The translations under genes and the position numbers were made by a program. Shown here piece by piece: positions 23,774 to 32,162 of a stretch of 64,000 nt of DNA (the first letter of the stretch is position 1; the number at the start of each line of letters is the position of its first letter). A model generated the notes under the pieces. It made no database searches and was not told the DNA's origin. It saw only the letters and a list, made by a program, of their open reading frames with translations. Source of the DNA: Anaerolineaceae bacterium (lineage in GTDB: Bacteria; Chloroflexota; Anaerolineae; Promineifilales; Promineifilaceae); contig PABI01000117.1 in the NCBI GenBank assembly GCA_002699125.1, forward strand, positions 1-64,000, written 5' to 3'.

Positions 23774-26479
23774 ATGAAAAAATTCTCGAATTCTCTTACC
23801 CTTCGCCTGTTTTTATTTGTCGCTGTTTTGTCATTGTTAGTGATCAGTGGGTTGACGGTAATGGCGCAAACTGAGGAAGATCGCATTTGGAGCGATCCCA
23901 TCAATATTTCCGGCAGTGGTGGCGCTTCTGACCCATCTTTGTCGCAGGATAGTGAAGGTACATACCATCTATTCTGGCGCGATGAGTTTGGCGGCATCAT
24001 GTACGCTTCCGGTACGGGCCAAGCCTGGTCTGAGCCGGTTGCACCGCGCTTTCCTTTCAGTGAGCCACCCTTTGGTGCTCTAGGCGACGAAGGGTTTGAG
24101 GGATTCTTTACCCCCTCGGTTTACATAGATCCGCAAGATCGGGCACATGCGTTGTGGGTAAATGAAGATGACGAGATGTTCTACAGTCGTTCGGGCGTGG
24201 CCGATATTACGGCCAGCTCCGCCGGCTGGGTTGGTCCGGCGCTTCTGGCCAGAAGTGTATTTCGTTTTGAGATAGTGGCGGGGGCAAACGGCCGTCTCCA
24301 TATGATCTACCTTGCCGTCAGGGACGCCGCTACAACGGCTCCGGGCATTGTCCACCGCTACTCCGACGATGGTGGGGCTTCCTGGTCCTCACCGGTCAAC
24401 GTGTATGCTTCAGATTATTACCGCACCATTACGCCCGGTGAAGCCAACATCCACATGGCAGTGGCCGATGGCGAAAACGTAATCGTTTCCTGGGATAATC
24501 GTGACCTGGACACCGTGTTTGCTGCCCGCTCCACAGATAATGGACTTACCTGGGAAGACCCACGCATCGTCGATCAGCGTTTGCCAGAAGATCCGGTGGA
24601 CTCAACCGGTCCTTCTCAAATTAATCTCCACACCAGCGGCAGCGATGTAAACCTGACCTGGCGCGCCAGCCATGCCGCGGAGCAATGTGCTCAATATGTG
24701 CAGCAATCGACGGACAATGGTGCAACCTGGCAGGAAACTCAGGCCGTCCATGTGGATGAAGTGAACTGCCCGGAAAACGGCCGTTTCGTCCAGGGCACCA
24801 ACGATTTACTCTTCCTTATGTCTACTTTGGAAGATAATGTTTACATGCAGGCCCAGGACGGCGATCAATGGAGTCGGCCAATTTTGCAGTCGCCCCTGGG
24901 CAGGTTTACCGATCCGGTTACCTTCCGCAACGTGCGGTTTGATTGCCACCTGACGGACGTGACGTCAGAAAATCGCCTGATTGTTGTCGGCTGCGGCAGC
25001 AGTAATGATGACGACATCTGGCTTATCTCACGGCCGTTGGGCACGATTGAAAACTGGTCTTCCCGCTTTGCGCCTACCTCCGTTTGGAGCCAGCCGGTGG
25101 CGGTGGCTACTGCCCAGGTGCAAATGTTACAGCCGCATTTGGTGGTGGGCGCGGATGCTCGCCTGCACGCTTTCTGGAGCCAATCAGAAAACCCGGTGGC
25201 TACCGGACGCATTGTGAATCCGCTCAATATTCCCGGCAACGAGATTTTCTATTCGCGCTTTGATGCGGGTGCCTGGTCAGCGCCGCGACCGGTACTGAGT
25301 TCACCCGGAGGCAGCCAGGCAGATTTTCCCGCCGTGGCCTCTGACCGCCAGGGCAGCTTGTTTGTAGCCTGGGCGGGCAATCAGCCAAACGGCATTTACT
25401 TTAGCCGCTCTGTGGCAGATCGCGCTGCTTCGGTGACGGAATGGATCACGCCCCAGCTGCTGCCTGCGCCGCGTGAGTCGGCCACCTGGCCCAGCATGGT
25501 TTCTGATAGCGAAAGTACCATTTACGTCGCGTTCACAATTCCGTTAAACGAGGACCGGGGCATTTACCTGACGCGGTCTGAAGATGATGGGGATAGTTGG
25601 TCGGACGCGATTCCCGTGTTTGATGGGGCTGATTGGGGTTTGGTTGGTCCGGCCAGCCTGACTCGTACCCTGGACGGGACATTGCATCTTCTGTGGACGC
25701 GCTGGACGCAGCTGCCGGAAATGCAGGCGGTGGCACTGGCTTATGCGCGTTCAGAAGACAACGGCGAGACGTGGACGGAGCCAGAAATTGTAACGGAGGA
25801 GCCCATCCTGGGCAGTGCGATTTTGGGTGTGCAGGAACGATTTGTACACCGTATATGGACCGGGCTAATAGACGGCCGTCCCGTCATCTGGCATCAATTT
25901 TCAGAGGACGGCGGCATAACCTGGAGCCCGGCAGGGCGCGTGGTTGATCCCGGCCTTATTGCCGGTCCCACAACTTTGATTGCCGATCATAATGAAAACC
26001 CGCTCCTGTTGCAGCTGGCAGAGACCAATGCCGGTCAGCTTGTGCTGCAAGAGTGGATTTGGGCCACAGACCGCTGGGTGCAGGGTGAACGACGCACGTT
26101 GCAGAATACGGCCGTAAACGCCGATGCCATTGCCGCCATTGCTGATCCGAACGGACAAATTGCTGTGATGTATGGCAGCCTGATTAGTGGTGATACGGCC
26201 GTAACCGATGAGATCCTCTACACGGGCCGCCAATGGCAGGTCGCGGAATCAGAAGTTACACGCACGCCACTGCCAACCTTAACACCAACGCCGGAGATTG
26301 TGCCCACAGAGACATCCCCGCCAGAACCAACGCCGACAGCAACGGCAACGCTGGCACCGGTACAAAATGTCAACCCGCTGAGCGGCAGTTCCGGCGGTAT
26401 TATTGTAGGTGTTTTTGTGGCGATTGTTCTGGTAGGAGCTATCTTTGCTTTTGGCTGGCGGATGGCTCGTTCCAAGTAA
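23774..26479 (+). CDS. Large secreted BNR/Asp-box beta-propeller protein, membrane anchored
   Basis: I use ATG 23774 (MKKFSNSLTLRLFLF), giving 901 residues with a signal peptide ending near residue 31 (VMAQ). At least six Asp-box motifs of the S-x-D-x-G-x-T/S-W type are visible: SDDGGASW, STDNGLTW, STDNGATW, SEDDGDSW, SEDNGETW and SEDGGITW. Together they indicate a sialidase-like beta-propeller, perhaps two. A Thr/Pro stalk (TPLPTLTPTPEIVPTET) then leads to one C-terminal helix and a basic tail, so the protein faces outward. The sialidase FRIP motif and Arg triad were not seen, so glycan binding is more likely than sialidase activity. A shorter relative is at 36247. Confidence 0.83.
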   Translation: MKKFSNSLTLRLFLFVAVLSLLVISGLTVMAQTEEDRIWSDPINISGSGGASDPSLSQDSEGTYHLFWRDEFGGIMYASGTGQAWSEPVAPRFPFSEPPFGALGDEGFEGFFTPSVYIDPQDRAHALWVNEDDEMFYSRSGVADITASSAGWVGPALLARSVFRFEIVAGANGRLHMIYLAVRDAATTAPGIVHRYSDDGGASWSSPVNVYASDYYRTITPGEANIHMAVADGENVIVSWDNRDLDTVFAARSTDNGLTWEDPRIVDQRLPEDPVDSTGPSQINLHTSGSDVNLTWRASHAAEQCAQYVQQSTDNGATWQETQAVHVDEVNCPENGRFVQGTNDLLFLMSTLEDNVYMQAQDGDQWSRPILQSPLGRFTDPVTFRNVRFDCHLTDVTSENRLIVVGCGSSNDDDIWLISRPLGTIENWSSRFAPTSVWSQPVAVATAQVQMLQPHLVVGADARLHAFWSQSENPVATGRIVNPLNIPGNEIFYSRFDAGAWSAPRPVLSSPGGSQADFPAVASDRQGSLFVAWAGNQPNGIYFSRSVADRAASVTEWITPQLLPAPRESATWPSMVSDSESTIYVAFTIPLNEDRGIYLTRSEDDGDSWSDAIPVFDGADWGLVGPASLTRTLDGTLHLLWTRWTQLPEMQAVALAYARSEDNGETWTEPEIVTEEPILGSAILGVQERFVHRIWTGLIDGRPVIWHQFSEDGGITWSPAGRVVDPGLIAGPTTLIADHNENPLLLQLAETNAGQLVLQEWIWATDRWVQGERRTLQNTAVNADAIAAIADPNGQIAVMYGSLISGDTAVTDEILYTGRQWQVAESEVTRTPLPTLTPTPEIVPTETSPPEPTPTATATLAPVQNVNPLSGSSGGIIVGVFVAIVLVGAIFAFGWRMARSK

Positions 26480-26648
26480 ATGGGCCAATTAATTGTGGGT
26501 GTCAAGTAAGGTGCATCTTAAGAGTGGGAAAGTAGTATGAACCCCGTACCAAAAAGGCTGCTATGGAGCCGCTTGGGGAAGATGCCCACAAAACTGGTAC
26601 ACCCTGAAATTTGCCTATCGCTTGAGTTAAAGTAAAGGAGTTACACTC

Positions 26649-26936
26649 ATGAAACGTATCATTGTTGCTGGCCTGTTTACATCATTTATTGCCCTGGTTG
26701 GTGTTAGTTCTGTGTTTGCCGCCCCGCCTGCTTATATCGATCCGAATACGGGGGGGATGTTGGCCCAGGCTTTAATTGTTGTGCTGGGCATGTTAACCGG
26801 TGTTTGGTTCTTTTTTGCCAACCGCATCAAGATGGGCTGGCACCGGATGATGCGTAATTTCCGCGAAAAGAATAACGAGCCGGCCGCGCAGGAAATTGTA
26901 ACGCCTGACGCTCCTCAAGAGAACAACGCCCAGTAA
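26649..26936 (+). CDS. Small membrane protein with YIDPNTGG motif
   Basis: This 95-residue protein has a cleavable-looking signal (MKRIIVAGLFTSFIALVGVSS, then VFAAPPA), the motif AYIDPNTGGMLAQ, one membrane helix (LIVVLGMLTGVWFFFA) and a basic then acidic tail. Small proteins with a YIDPGTGS-like motif are widespread and often lie next to alkaline-phosphatase-superfamily or glycan genes. Their role is not established. Here it directly precedes a type I phosphodiesterase-like gene (27161), the usual company. AAAGGAG precedes the ATG. Confidence 0.72.
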   Translation: MKRIIVAGLFTSFIALVGVSSVFAAPPAYIDPNTGGMLAQALIVVLGMLTGVWFFFANRIKMGWHRMMRNFREKNNEPAAQEIVTPDAPQENNAQ

Positions 26937-27024
26937 GCTGGGCTCTCCTGGCACTGGCAGCGTTTTGCGAAATCAGTGCCCACCATGACCGGCGCAGCCA
27001 TCTTTAGAATGAGTAAGCTGTGCC

Positions 27025-27090
27025 TGTGCTTACCGAATCGTACATTAGACCTTTTTACAAAGCAGGCAGGTGACAGCTTCGGTAAGCACA
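27025..27090. repeat. Long-loop inverted repeat TGTGCTTACCGAA
   Basis: Thirteen-base perfect arms at 27025-27037 and 27078-27090 with a 40-base loop, in the 224-base gap before the phosphodiesterase gene. It may be a terminator/attenuator or a binding site; no T-run follows. Confidence 0.4.
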
Positions 27091-27160
27091 TGGTTCATCC
27101 TCAAATGTTCCAACATTGCTTCCCACTGCTGCCACCATACCAAGAAGATAGATAACAATC

Positions 27161-28993
27161 ATGCGTGTAGTGATTATTGGCTTAGACGCCTTTGAACCAA
27201 GACGTTTTGAACGGCTGTATGAAGAAGGCCGCGTACCGAACCTGGCCCGCTATGTGGACGTGAACGCCTATGCTCGCTTTGCGGTTTCCAATCCGCCCCA
27301 GAGTGAGGTGTCGTGGACCAGTATTGCCACGGGATTGAACCCTGGCGGGCACGGTATGTTCGACTTTGTTCATCGCAATCCGGCCAACTATGCTTTGAAC
27401 GTGTCGCTGCTGCCAACCAAGAGTGGCTTTGGCGGCACCCAGTTTGCCGAACCTTTTTCGGCCAAGACCATTTTTGACCAGGCCGTATCACAAGGGTATC
27501 CGGCCACAGCTTTGTGGTGGCCCGCCTTGTTTCCGGCGCGGGTCAAATCACCGGTGCGTTCGCTGCCGGGTCTGGGGACGCCAGATTTGTTGGGTCGTCT
27601 GGGGGTGGGAACGTTGTTTACCACCAATAAAGATTTGGCCAAGGAAAACGGCCGTAAAACCCCCGTCGCCATCTTAGAGAAAATTGGCGACAAGAAATAC
27701 AAATCCTTTGTGGTCGGCCCGATGCGCAAGGGCGGAAACGTCACCCACGATCTGATTGTGGAGCAAACGGGCAAAGACACGGTGCAGGTCACCGTGGAAA
27801 ATCATCGCCTGGAGCTGCGCCTGGGCGAATGGAGCCCGATTTTGGAGTTGAAATTCAAGATTGGTTTCCTGGTTTCGCTGCCCAGCATCACCCAACTGAT
27901 TTTGACGCAGGTGGGCGATGAACTCAGCCTCTACGCCCTGCCCCTGCAAATCCATCCACTGCGCTCTGCCTGGCATTACGGCACGCCGGCCAATTTTGTG
28001 AAGGATTCCTGGAAAAACGCCGGGCCGTTCCTCACTGTGGGCTGGCCGCAGGACACAACTGCGCTGGAAGATGGTTTTATTGAAGATGAACATTTTATCC
28101 GCCTGTGCGAATCGATTGTCAACACACGGGAACGGGTGCTGATGCACCACCTGGATTCGTTCCAGGAAGGTGTGCTGGGCTGCGTGTTCGACACGCTGGA
28201 CCGGATGCAGCATATGTTCTGGCGCGACCGGCCCGATTTGATTGACGACTGGTACGTAAAAATGGATGCGATTGTCGGCCGTGTAGAGCAAAAATTGGCA
28301 GCCAAGGGCATTAAAGATATGACCAAGCTGGTGGTTGTTTCTGACCACGGCTTTACAGGATTTGATCACAAGGCGCATCTCAATCGCTGGCTGCAAGAAC
28401 GGGGTTATCTGACGGCGAAGACGGCCGTCTCCCACGGCAAGTTCAGCGATGTCGAGTGGAGCCAGACGCAGGCGTACGGCGTGGGACTGAACAGCCTCTA
28501 CCTGAACCTGAGCGGACGTGAGGGCAAAGGCATTGTGCCGGCTGGCGAGCAAGAAAATCTGCTCAACCGGCTGTGCGACGAACTGCTGCAATGGGAAGCG
28601 TCCAACGGCCAATGTGTGGTCAACAAAGTGTGGCGCAACCAGGAGGCGTTTGATGGCCCGCTGGCTTCTTACGGGCCGGATATTATGGTGGGTTTTGCCC
28701 CCGGCTTCCGCGCCTCGTCGCAAACCGGGCTGGGCGGCTGGGAAGAAGCATCCGTCGAGCCAAATAAGGATCATTGGGGAGCCGACCACTGCATTGACCC
28801 CAATGCCGTGCCGGGCGTGCTGTTTTGCAGTCACGGCCTGGGCAACTTTCCCAACCCGTCTTACCGGGATATTCCCATGTTAACCATTGGTTCCAAGCCG
28901 GACACAACTGGTTCGGCCCCGCCGCCAACTTCCAGCGGCACGGAATCTGATGAAGTGATCGAAGAAAGGTTAAAGAGCCTTGGCTACCTCTAA
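27161..28993 (+). CDS. Type I phosphodiesterase/nucleotide pyrophosphatase-like protein
   Basis: This 610-residue alkaline-phosphatase-superfamily enzyme begins MRVVIIGLDAFEPRRFERL. The first metal-site Asp is in GLDA, and the nucleophile region SEVSWTSIATGLNPGGHGMFDF has Thr as the probable nucleophile. Further metal ligands are in LVVVSDHGFTGFDHKAHLNRWL (SDHG, then His). The end VIEERLKSLGYL is common in this family. No signal peptide is seen. Members hydrolyse or transfer phospho-groups of nucleotide sugars, lipids or glycans. It sits with the YIDP-type small protein upstream and a membrane protein that overlaps its 3' end, and probably acts on a glycan intermediate. Confidence 0.87.
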   Translation: MRVVIIGLDAFEPRRFERLYEEGRVPNLARYVDVNAYARFAVSNPPQSEVSWTSIATGLNPGGHGMFDFVHRNPANYALNVSLLPTKSGFGGTQFAEPFSAKTIFDQAVSQGYPATALWWPALFPARVKSPVRSLPGLGTPDLLGRLGVGTLFTTNKDLAKENGRKTPVAILEKIGDKKYKSFVVGPMRKGGNVTHDLIVEQTGKDTVQVTVENHRLELRLGEWSPILELKFKIGFLVSLPSITQLILTQVGDELSLYALPLQIHPLRSAWHYGTPANFVKDSWKNAGPFLTVGWPQDTTALEDGFIEDEHFIRLCESIVNTRERVLMHHLDSFQEGVLGCVFDTLDRMQHMFWRDRPDLIDDWYVKMDAIVGRVEQKLAAKGIKDMTKLVVVSDHGFTGFDHKAHLNRWLQERGYLTAKTAVSHGKFSDVEWSQTQAYGVGLNSLYLNLSGREGKGIVPAGEQENLLNRLCDELLQWEASNGQCVVNKVWRNQEAFDGPLASYGPDIMVGFAPGFRASSQTGLGGWEEASVEPNKDHWGADHCIDPNAVPGVLFCSHGLGNFPNPSYRDIPMLTIGSKPDTTGSAPPPTSSGTESDEVIEERLKSLGYL

Positions 28994-29579
28994 TCCAACA
29001 ACAACAACGGAAACATCCGTACCCACGACCGAACCAATAACCACAACAACTCCCAAACAGGGCATCAGCCGAGCCACCCTGTGGATTGTGTTTGCTGCCG
29101 CTGTGTTTCCCACCCACCTCTGGGCACTGGTCGATTTCTTGCAGGAATATCCAGCCTGGATCAAGCGGATGAATACCGCCGAGTTACTGGGCGCCTTCTC
29201 TTACATGATGGGAGTTTTTTCCCTGCTGGATGCGATTTTGCTCTTTCTCGGGGTGTTGGTGCTGGCGCTGATTTTGCCTTACCGATTTTTCCGCGAGAAG
29301 TTTGCTGCGCTGGGCAGTGCATTGGCGTTGATTACGGCCGTCTGGTTCATCATCTTCCATTCGTTTCCTAAATGGCTGGAGATGCGCCAACTGGTGCCGC
29401 TGGGCTTGTGGGCCGTGAGCTACGTGCTGGTGTTGGGCCTTGCCTACGTGCAAATTATGCGCAATCCCAAGGCAGAAGCGCTGGTGGATAACTTCATGCA
29501 GCGGGCGGTTACCCTGTCTGCTCTGTACCTGTTTATTGATTTTCTAAGCCTGATTTACGTATTTATTCGCAACTTTTAA
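28980..29579 (+). CDS. Polytopic membrane protein of unknown function
   Basis: This 199-residue protein starts at a TTG that overlaps the previous gene by 14 bases, a sign of coupling. It has a Thr-rich N-terminus (TTTTETSVPTTEP) and then about five hydrophobic segments, from ATLWIVFAAAVFPTHLWALV to SALYLFIDFLSLIYVFI. I recognise no family. Its place between two alkaline-phosphatase-superfamily genes suggests that it helps one of them at the membrane. The alternative downstream starts would remove the first helix, so the TTG is preferred. Confidence 0.68.
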   Translation: MATSNPTTTTETSVPTTEPITTTTPKQGISRATLWIVFAAAVFPTHLWALVDFLQEYPAWIKRMNTAELLGAFSYMMGVFSLLDAILLFLGVLVLALILPYRFFREKFAALGSALALITAVWFIIFHSFPKWLEMRQLVPLGLWAVSYVLVLGLAYVQIMRNPKAEALVDNFMQRAVTLSALYLFIDFLSLIYVFIRNF

Positions 29580-29593
29580 CCGAGGGTTTTTTC

Positions 29594-31132
29594 GTGACTA
29601 AGATCAATCGCCGCACTTTCTTAAAGCTGCTGCCAACGGTTCCATTTTATAAAGTCGCCTGGCCTGCGCTGCAAACGGCCGTTCAAGGCCACAATTTGGC
29701 GCAGAGCAGTGACCAACCCAACATTTTGTTCCTGGTCTTCGATACGCTGTCGGCGCAGCATATGTCCCTCCACGGCTACAACCGGGAAACCACGCCTAAC
29801 ATGGCCCGCTTCGCCGAAAAGTCCACCGTATTTCACAAGCATGTAGCCGGGGGCAACTTTACCTCGCCCGGCACGGCTACCATGATGACCGGCACCTACG
29901 CCTGGACCCATCGCGCCATTCAGCTGCATGGATTGGTGCACGATGAGTTTGTACAGAAAAATATGTTCTCGCTCATGCCCGACAATTACCACACGGTGGC
30001 TTACACGCATAACCTGCTGGTAATGTCACTGTTGCACCAGTTCCGCGGCGATTTGGACCTGTTTAAGCATACTCGCGACCTTTGCCTGTCTGACGGGCAG
30101 TTTGCCGACCGTCTCTTTTTCGACGACTACACCACGGCATTTTGGGCTGAAACGACCGCGCTGCAAGGTGGCGCCACGCCACCCAGTGGCCTGTTCCTTT
30201 CTTTACTGGATCGCTTTGCCCGCTTTGCCGAAACGCGCGGCTTTAAAAATGAACTGGCCAGCGAGTATCCGCGCGGCATTCCCAACCTGCATACGCTCTT
30301 TTTCCTGCTGGAGGATGCCATTGACTGGATTGAAGAGCAGGTGGTGACGATGCCCCAGCCGTTTATGGGCTACTTCCATTTGCTGCCGCCGCACGAGCCA
30401 TACACGCCGCACGCTGACTTCATTGATATTTTCACCGATGGCTGGCAGCCGACCGAGAAACCGAAGCTGTATGGCGCGAAAAACATGCCACAGGCAGCGC
30501 TCAACCGGGAACGGCGGCTGTATGATGAGTACCTGGCTTTTACGGATCAGGAATTCGGCCGTTTGCTGGACAATTTAGAGCAGCAAGGCGTCCTGGATAA
30601 CACTTATATCATCCTTTCCAGCGACCACGGCGAGCTGTTCGAGCGCGGCATTCGTGGCCATGTGACCCTGACGTTGTACGAAGGCTTGACGCACATACCA
30701 CTGCTCATTCATAAACCAGGGCAGCAAAGCCGGGAAGATGTCTTCCAGCGCACCACCGCTGCCGACATTTTGCCCACGCTGATGCAGATTACCGGTCAGC
30801 CGGTGCCAGACTGGTGTGAAGGCACCGTTTTACCCACCTTTGGTGGGGCTGAAGCAGCCGCAGATCGTCTGGTGTACTCGGTGGAAGCAAAAAGCAATCC
30901 CAAGTACGCAGCGCTGACGGAAGCGACCGTGGCCATGTACCAGAATGATATGAAACTGATCCGTTACTTTGGTTATAACGAAGGCGAAGAACTCTATGAA
31001 CTATATAACCTGAATGACGATCCAGAAGAGTTAAACAATATCTACGAGAGCGAAACGGGGCTGGCAAGCGACCTGACAACGGCGCTAAAAGATAAGATTT
31101 TTGCCGAAAATGCCCCTTATCGCCGCGAATAA
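29594..31132 (+). CDS. Sulfatase-like hydrolase/transferase with Tat-type leader
   Basis: This 512-residue protein starts at GTG 29594. The N-terminus INRRTFLKLLPTVPFY has the RRxFLK twin-arginine pattern, so export in folded form is likely. The sulfatase fold is clear: NILFLVFDTLSAQHMSLHGY (metal site), NFTSPGTATMMTGTYAW (nucleophile loop), YIILSSDHGELFERGIRGH and LYNLNDDPEELNNIY. In the loop the CxPxR formylglycine motif is replaced by T-S-P-G-T. Thr is therefore the expected nucleophile and the enzyme is unlikely to be a true sulfatase; a phospho-group transferase or hydrolase is more likely. It lies 15 bases after the membrane protein gene. Confidence 0.85.
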   Translation: MTKINRRTFLKLLPTVPFYKVAWPALQTAVQGHNLAQSSDQPNILFLVFDTLSAQHMSLHGYNRETTPNMARFAEKSTVFHKHVAGGNFTSPGTATMMTGTYAWTHRAIQLHGLVHDEFVQKNMFSLMPDNYHTVAYTHNLLVMSLLHQFRGDLDLFKHTRDLCLSDGQFADRLFFDDYTTAFWAETTALQGGATPPSGLFLSLLDRFARFAETRGFKNELASEYPRGIPNLHTLFFLLEDAIDWIEEQVVTMPQPFMGYFHLLPPHEPYTPHADFIDIFTDGWQPTEKPKLYGAKNMPQAALNRERRLYDEYLAFTDQEFGRLLDNLEQQGVLDNTYIILSSDHGELFERGIRGHVTLTLYEGLTHIPLLIHKPGQQSREDVFQRTTAADILPTLMQITGQPVPDWCEGTVLPTFGGAEAAADRLVYSVEAKSNPKYAALTEATVAMYQNDMKLIRYFGYNEGEELYELYNLNDDPEELNNIYESETGLASDLTTALKDKIFAENAPYRRE

Positions 31133-31142
31133 CTACGAGGGT

Positions 31143-31197
31143 TGAGCTTGTCGAAACCCGGCGTTGCGGATGGCAAGGCCAGCCTTCGACAAGCTCA
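31143..31197. repeat. TGAGCTTGTCGAA inverted repeat
   Basis: TGAGCTTGTCGAA (31143-31155) and its exact complement (31185-31197) flank a 29-base loop between the sulfatase-like gene and wzm. This arm sequence is a widespread bacterial intergenic palindrome type. Here it may also separate transcripts. Confidence 0.6.
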
Positions 31198-31234
31198 GGC
31201 TTTGTTGAAACAGTAATTTTTAATGAGGAACTAG

Positions 31235-32023
31235 ATGATTGCACACGTACAGAACTTATACCATTTTCGTGAGCTAATTGGCATGTGGGCCTTCCGCGAG
31301 ATTCGGGTGCGCTACAAGCAGTCAATATTAGGTGCAGCCTGGGCGGTGTTACAACCGCTGGCCCTGATGCTGATATTTACCTTTGTCTTTTCCAAGATTG
31401 CGCGCATCCCTACGGATGAACCCTATCCAATTTTTTCTTATACAGCCTTGCTCCCCTGGCAATTACTGGCTACCTCTATCAGCTTTGGGGTTAATTCACT
31501 CATCAACAATATGAATTTGGTTACAAAAACGTATTTTCCGCGTGAGGTGTTGCCTTTGGGTGTGATTGGAGCGGCATTGTTTGATTATCTCATTGCCTCC
31601 AGCATTTTTGTGCTATTGTTGATTTATTATGAAATTCCGGTCACGATTCACTTCTTATGGATTCCGGTCTTCATCGTTATTCAAGTTTTCCTGATGCTGG
31701 GCGTCAGTTTGATTGGAGCCGCACTGACCGTTTTTTATCGAGACGTACGGTTTGTAGTGCCGTTGGGCATACAATTGTGGATGTATGCCACGCCTATTAT
31801 TTATCCTCTTGAACTGGTAGATCAAAGCATACCGCAATTCCGGACGCTATATGCACTTAACCCGATGGTGGGCATTGTGGAGTCGTACCGCAACGTGATT
31901 TTGCGCGGTGTGCCGCCGAACTACACTGATTTGGGCATTGCCGCGGCCGTTTCCGTTGTCCTATTTATTGTGGCGTACATTGTTTTTAAACGCCTGGAAG
32001 TTTTATTTAACGATCTCATTTAA
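31235..32023 (+). CDS. wzm: Polysaccharide ABC exporter permease
   Basis: This 262-residue protein has six membrane segments of the ABC-2 type. It includes the family start FRELIGMWAFREIRVRYKQSILGAAWAVLQP and the C-terminal ALNPMVGIVESYRNVILRG. These blocks identify the Wzm/KpsM/TagG exporters that move undecaprenyl-linked O-antigen or teichoic-acid-like chains across the cytoplasmic membrane. The ATPase partner wzt follows at 32163. Export by this pair means the chain is completed on the cytoplasmic face, in keeping with the many soluble GT4 enzymes in the locus. GAGGAA precedes the ATG. Confidence 0.92.
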   Translation: MIAHVQNLYHFRELIGMWAFREIRVRYKQSILGAAWAVLQPLALMLIFTFVFSKIARIPTDEPYPIFSYTALLPWQLLATSISFGVNSLINNMNLVTKTYFPREVLPLGVIGAALFDYLIASSIFVLLLIYYEIPVTIHFLWIPVFIVIQVFLMLGVSLIGAALTVFYRDVRFVVPLGIQLWMYATPIIYPLELVDQSIPQFRTLYALNPMVGIVESYRNVILRGVPPNYTDLGIAAAVSVVLFIVAYIVFKRLEVLFNDLI

Positions 32024-32162
32024 CAGTTGAGCAGTTTTTCGTAGGGAACCTGACGCGCTGCGGCGCAACACTAGCAAAGAAAGGAACTGCAACCTCCCGT
32101 AGGTTCCCCACAAGCTGATGATCATTGACTAAACCTGCGGGAGGTTTACTCAGGAGGCATGG

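Noticed and set aside
23774..26479. Annotation as an active exo-alpha-sialidase
   Set aside because: Asp boxes define the propeller fold only; the FRIP motif, Arg triad and Tyr/Glu pair were not found.
26537..26635. Possible 32-codon gene (MNPVPKRLLWSRLG...) before the YIDP-motif gene
   Set aside because: No good ribosome binding site, no hydrophobic or conserved pattern, and a length that occurs by chance.
27674..28834. Long open frame (about 386 codons) on the minus strand opposite the phosphodiesterase gene
   Set aside because: No domain and no ribosome binding site; a shadow of the GC-rich real gene.
29594..31132. Annotation as an arylsulfatase
   Set aside because: The CxPxR formylglycine motif is replaced by T-S-P-G-T; the same applies to the protein at 41149.
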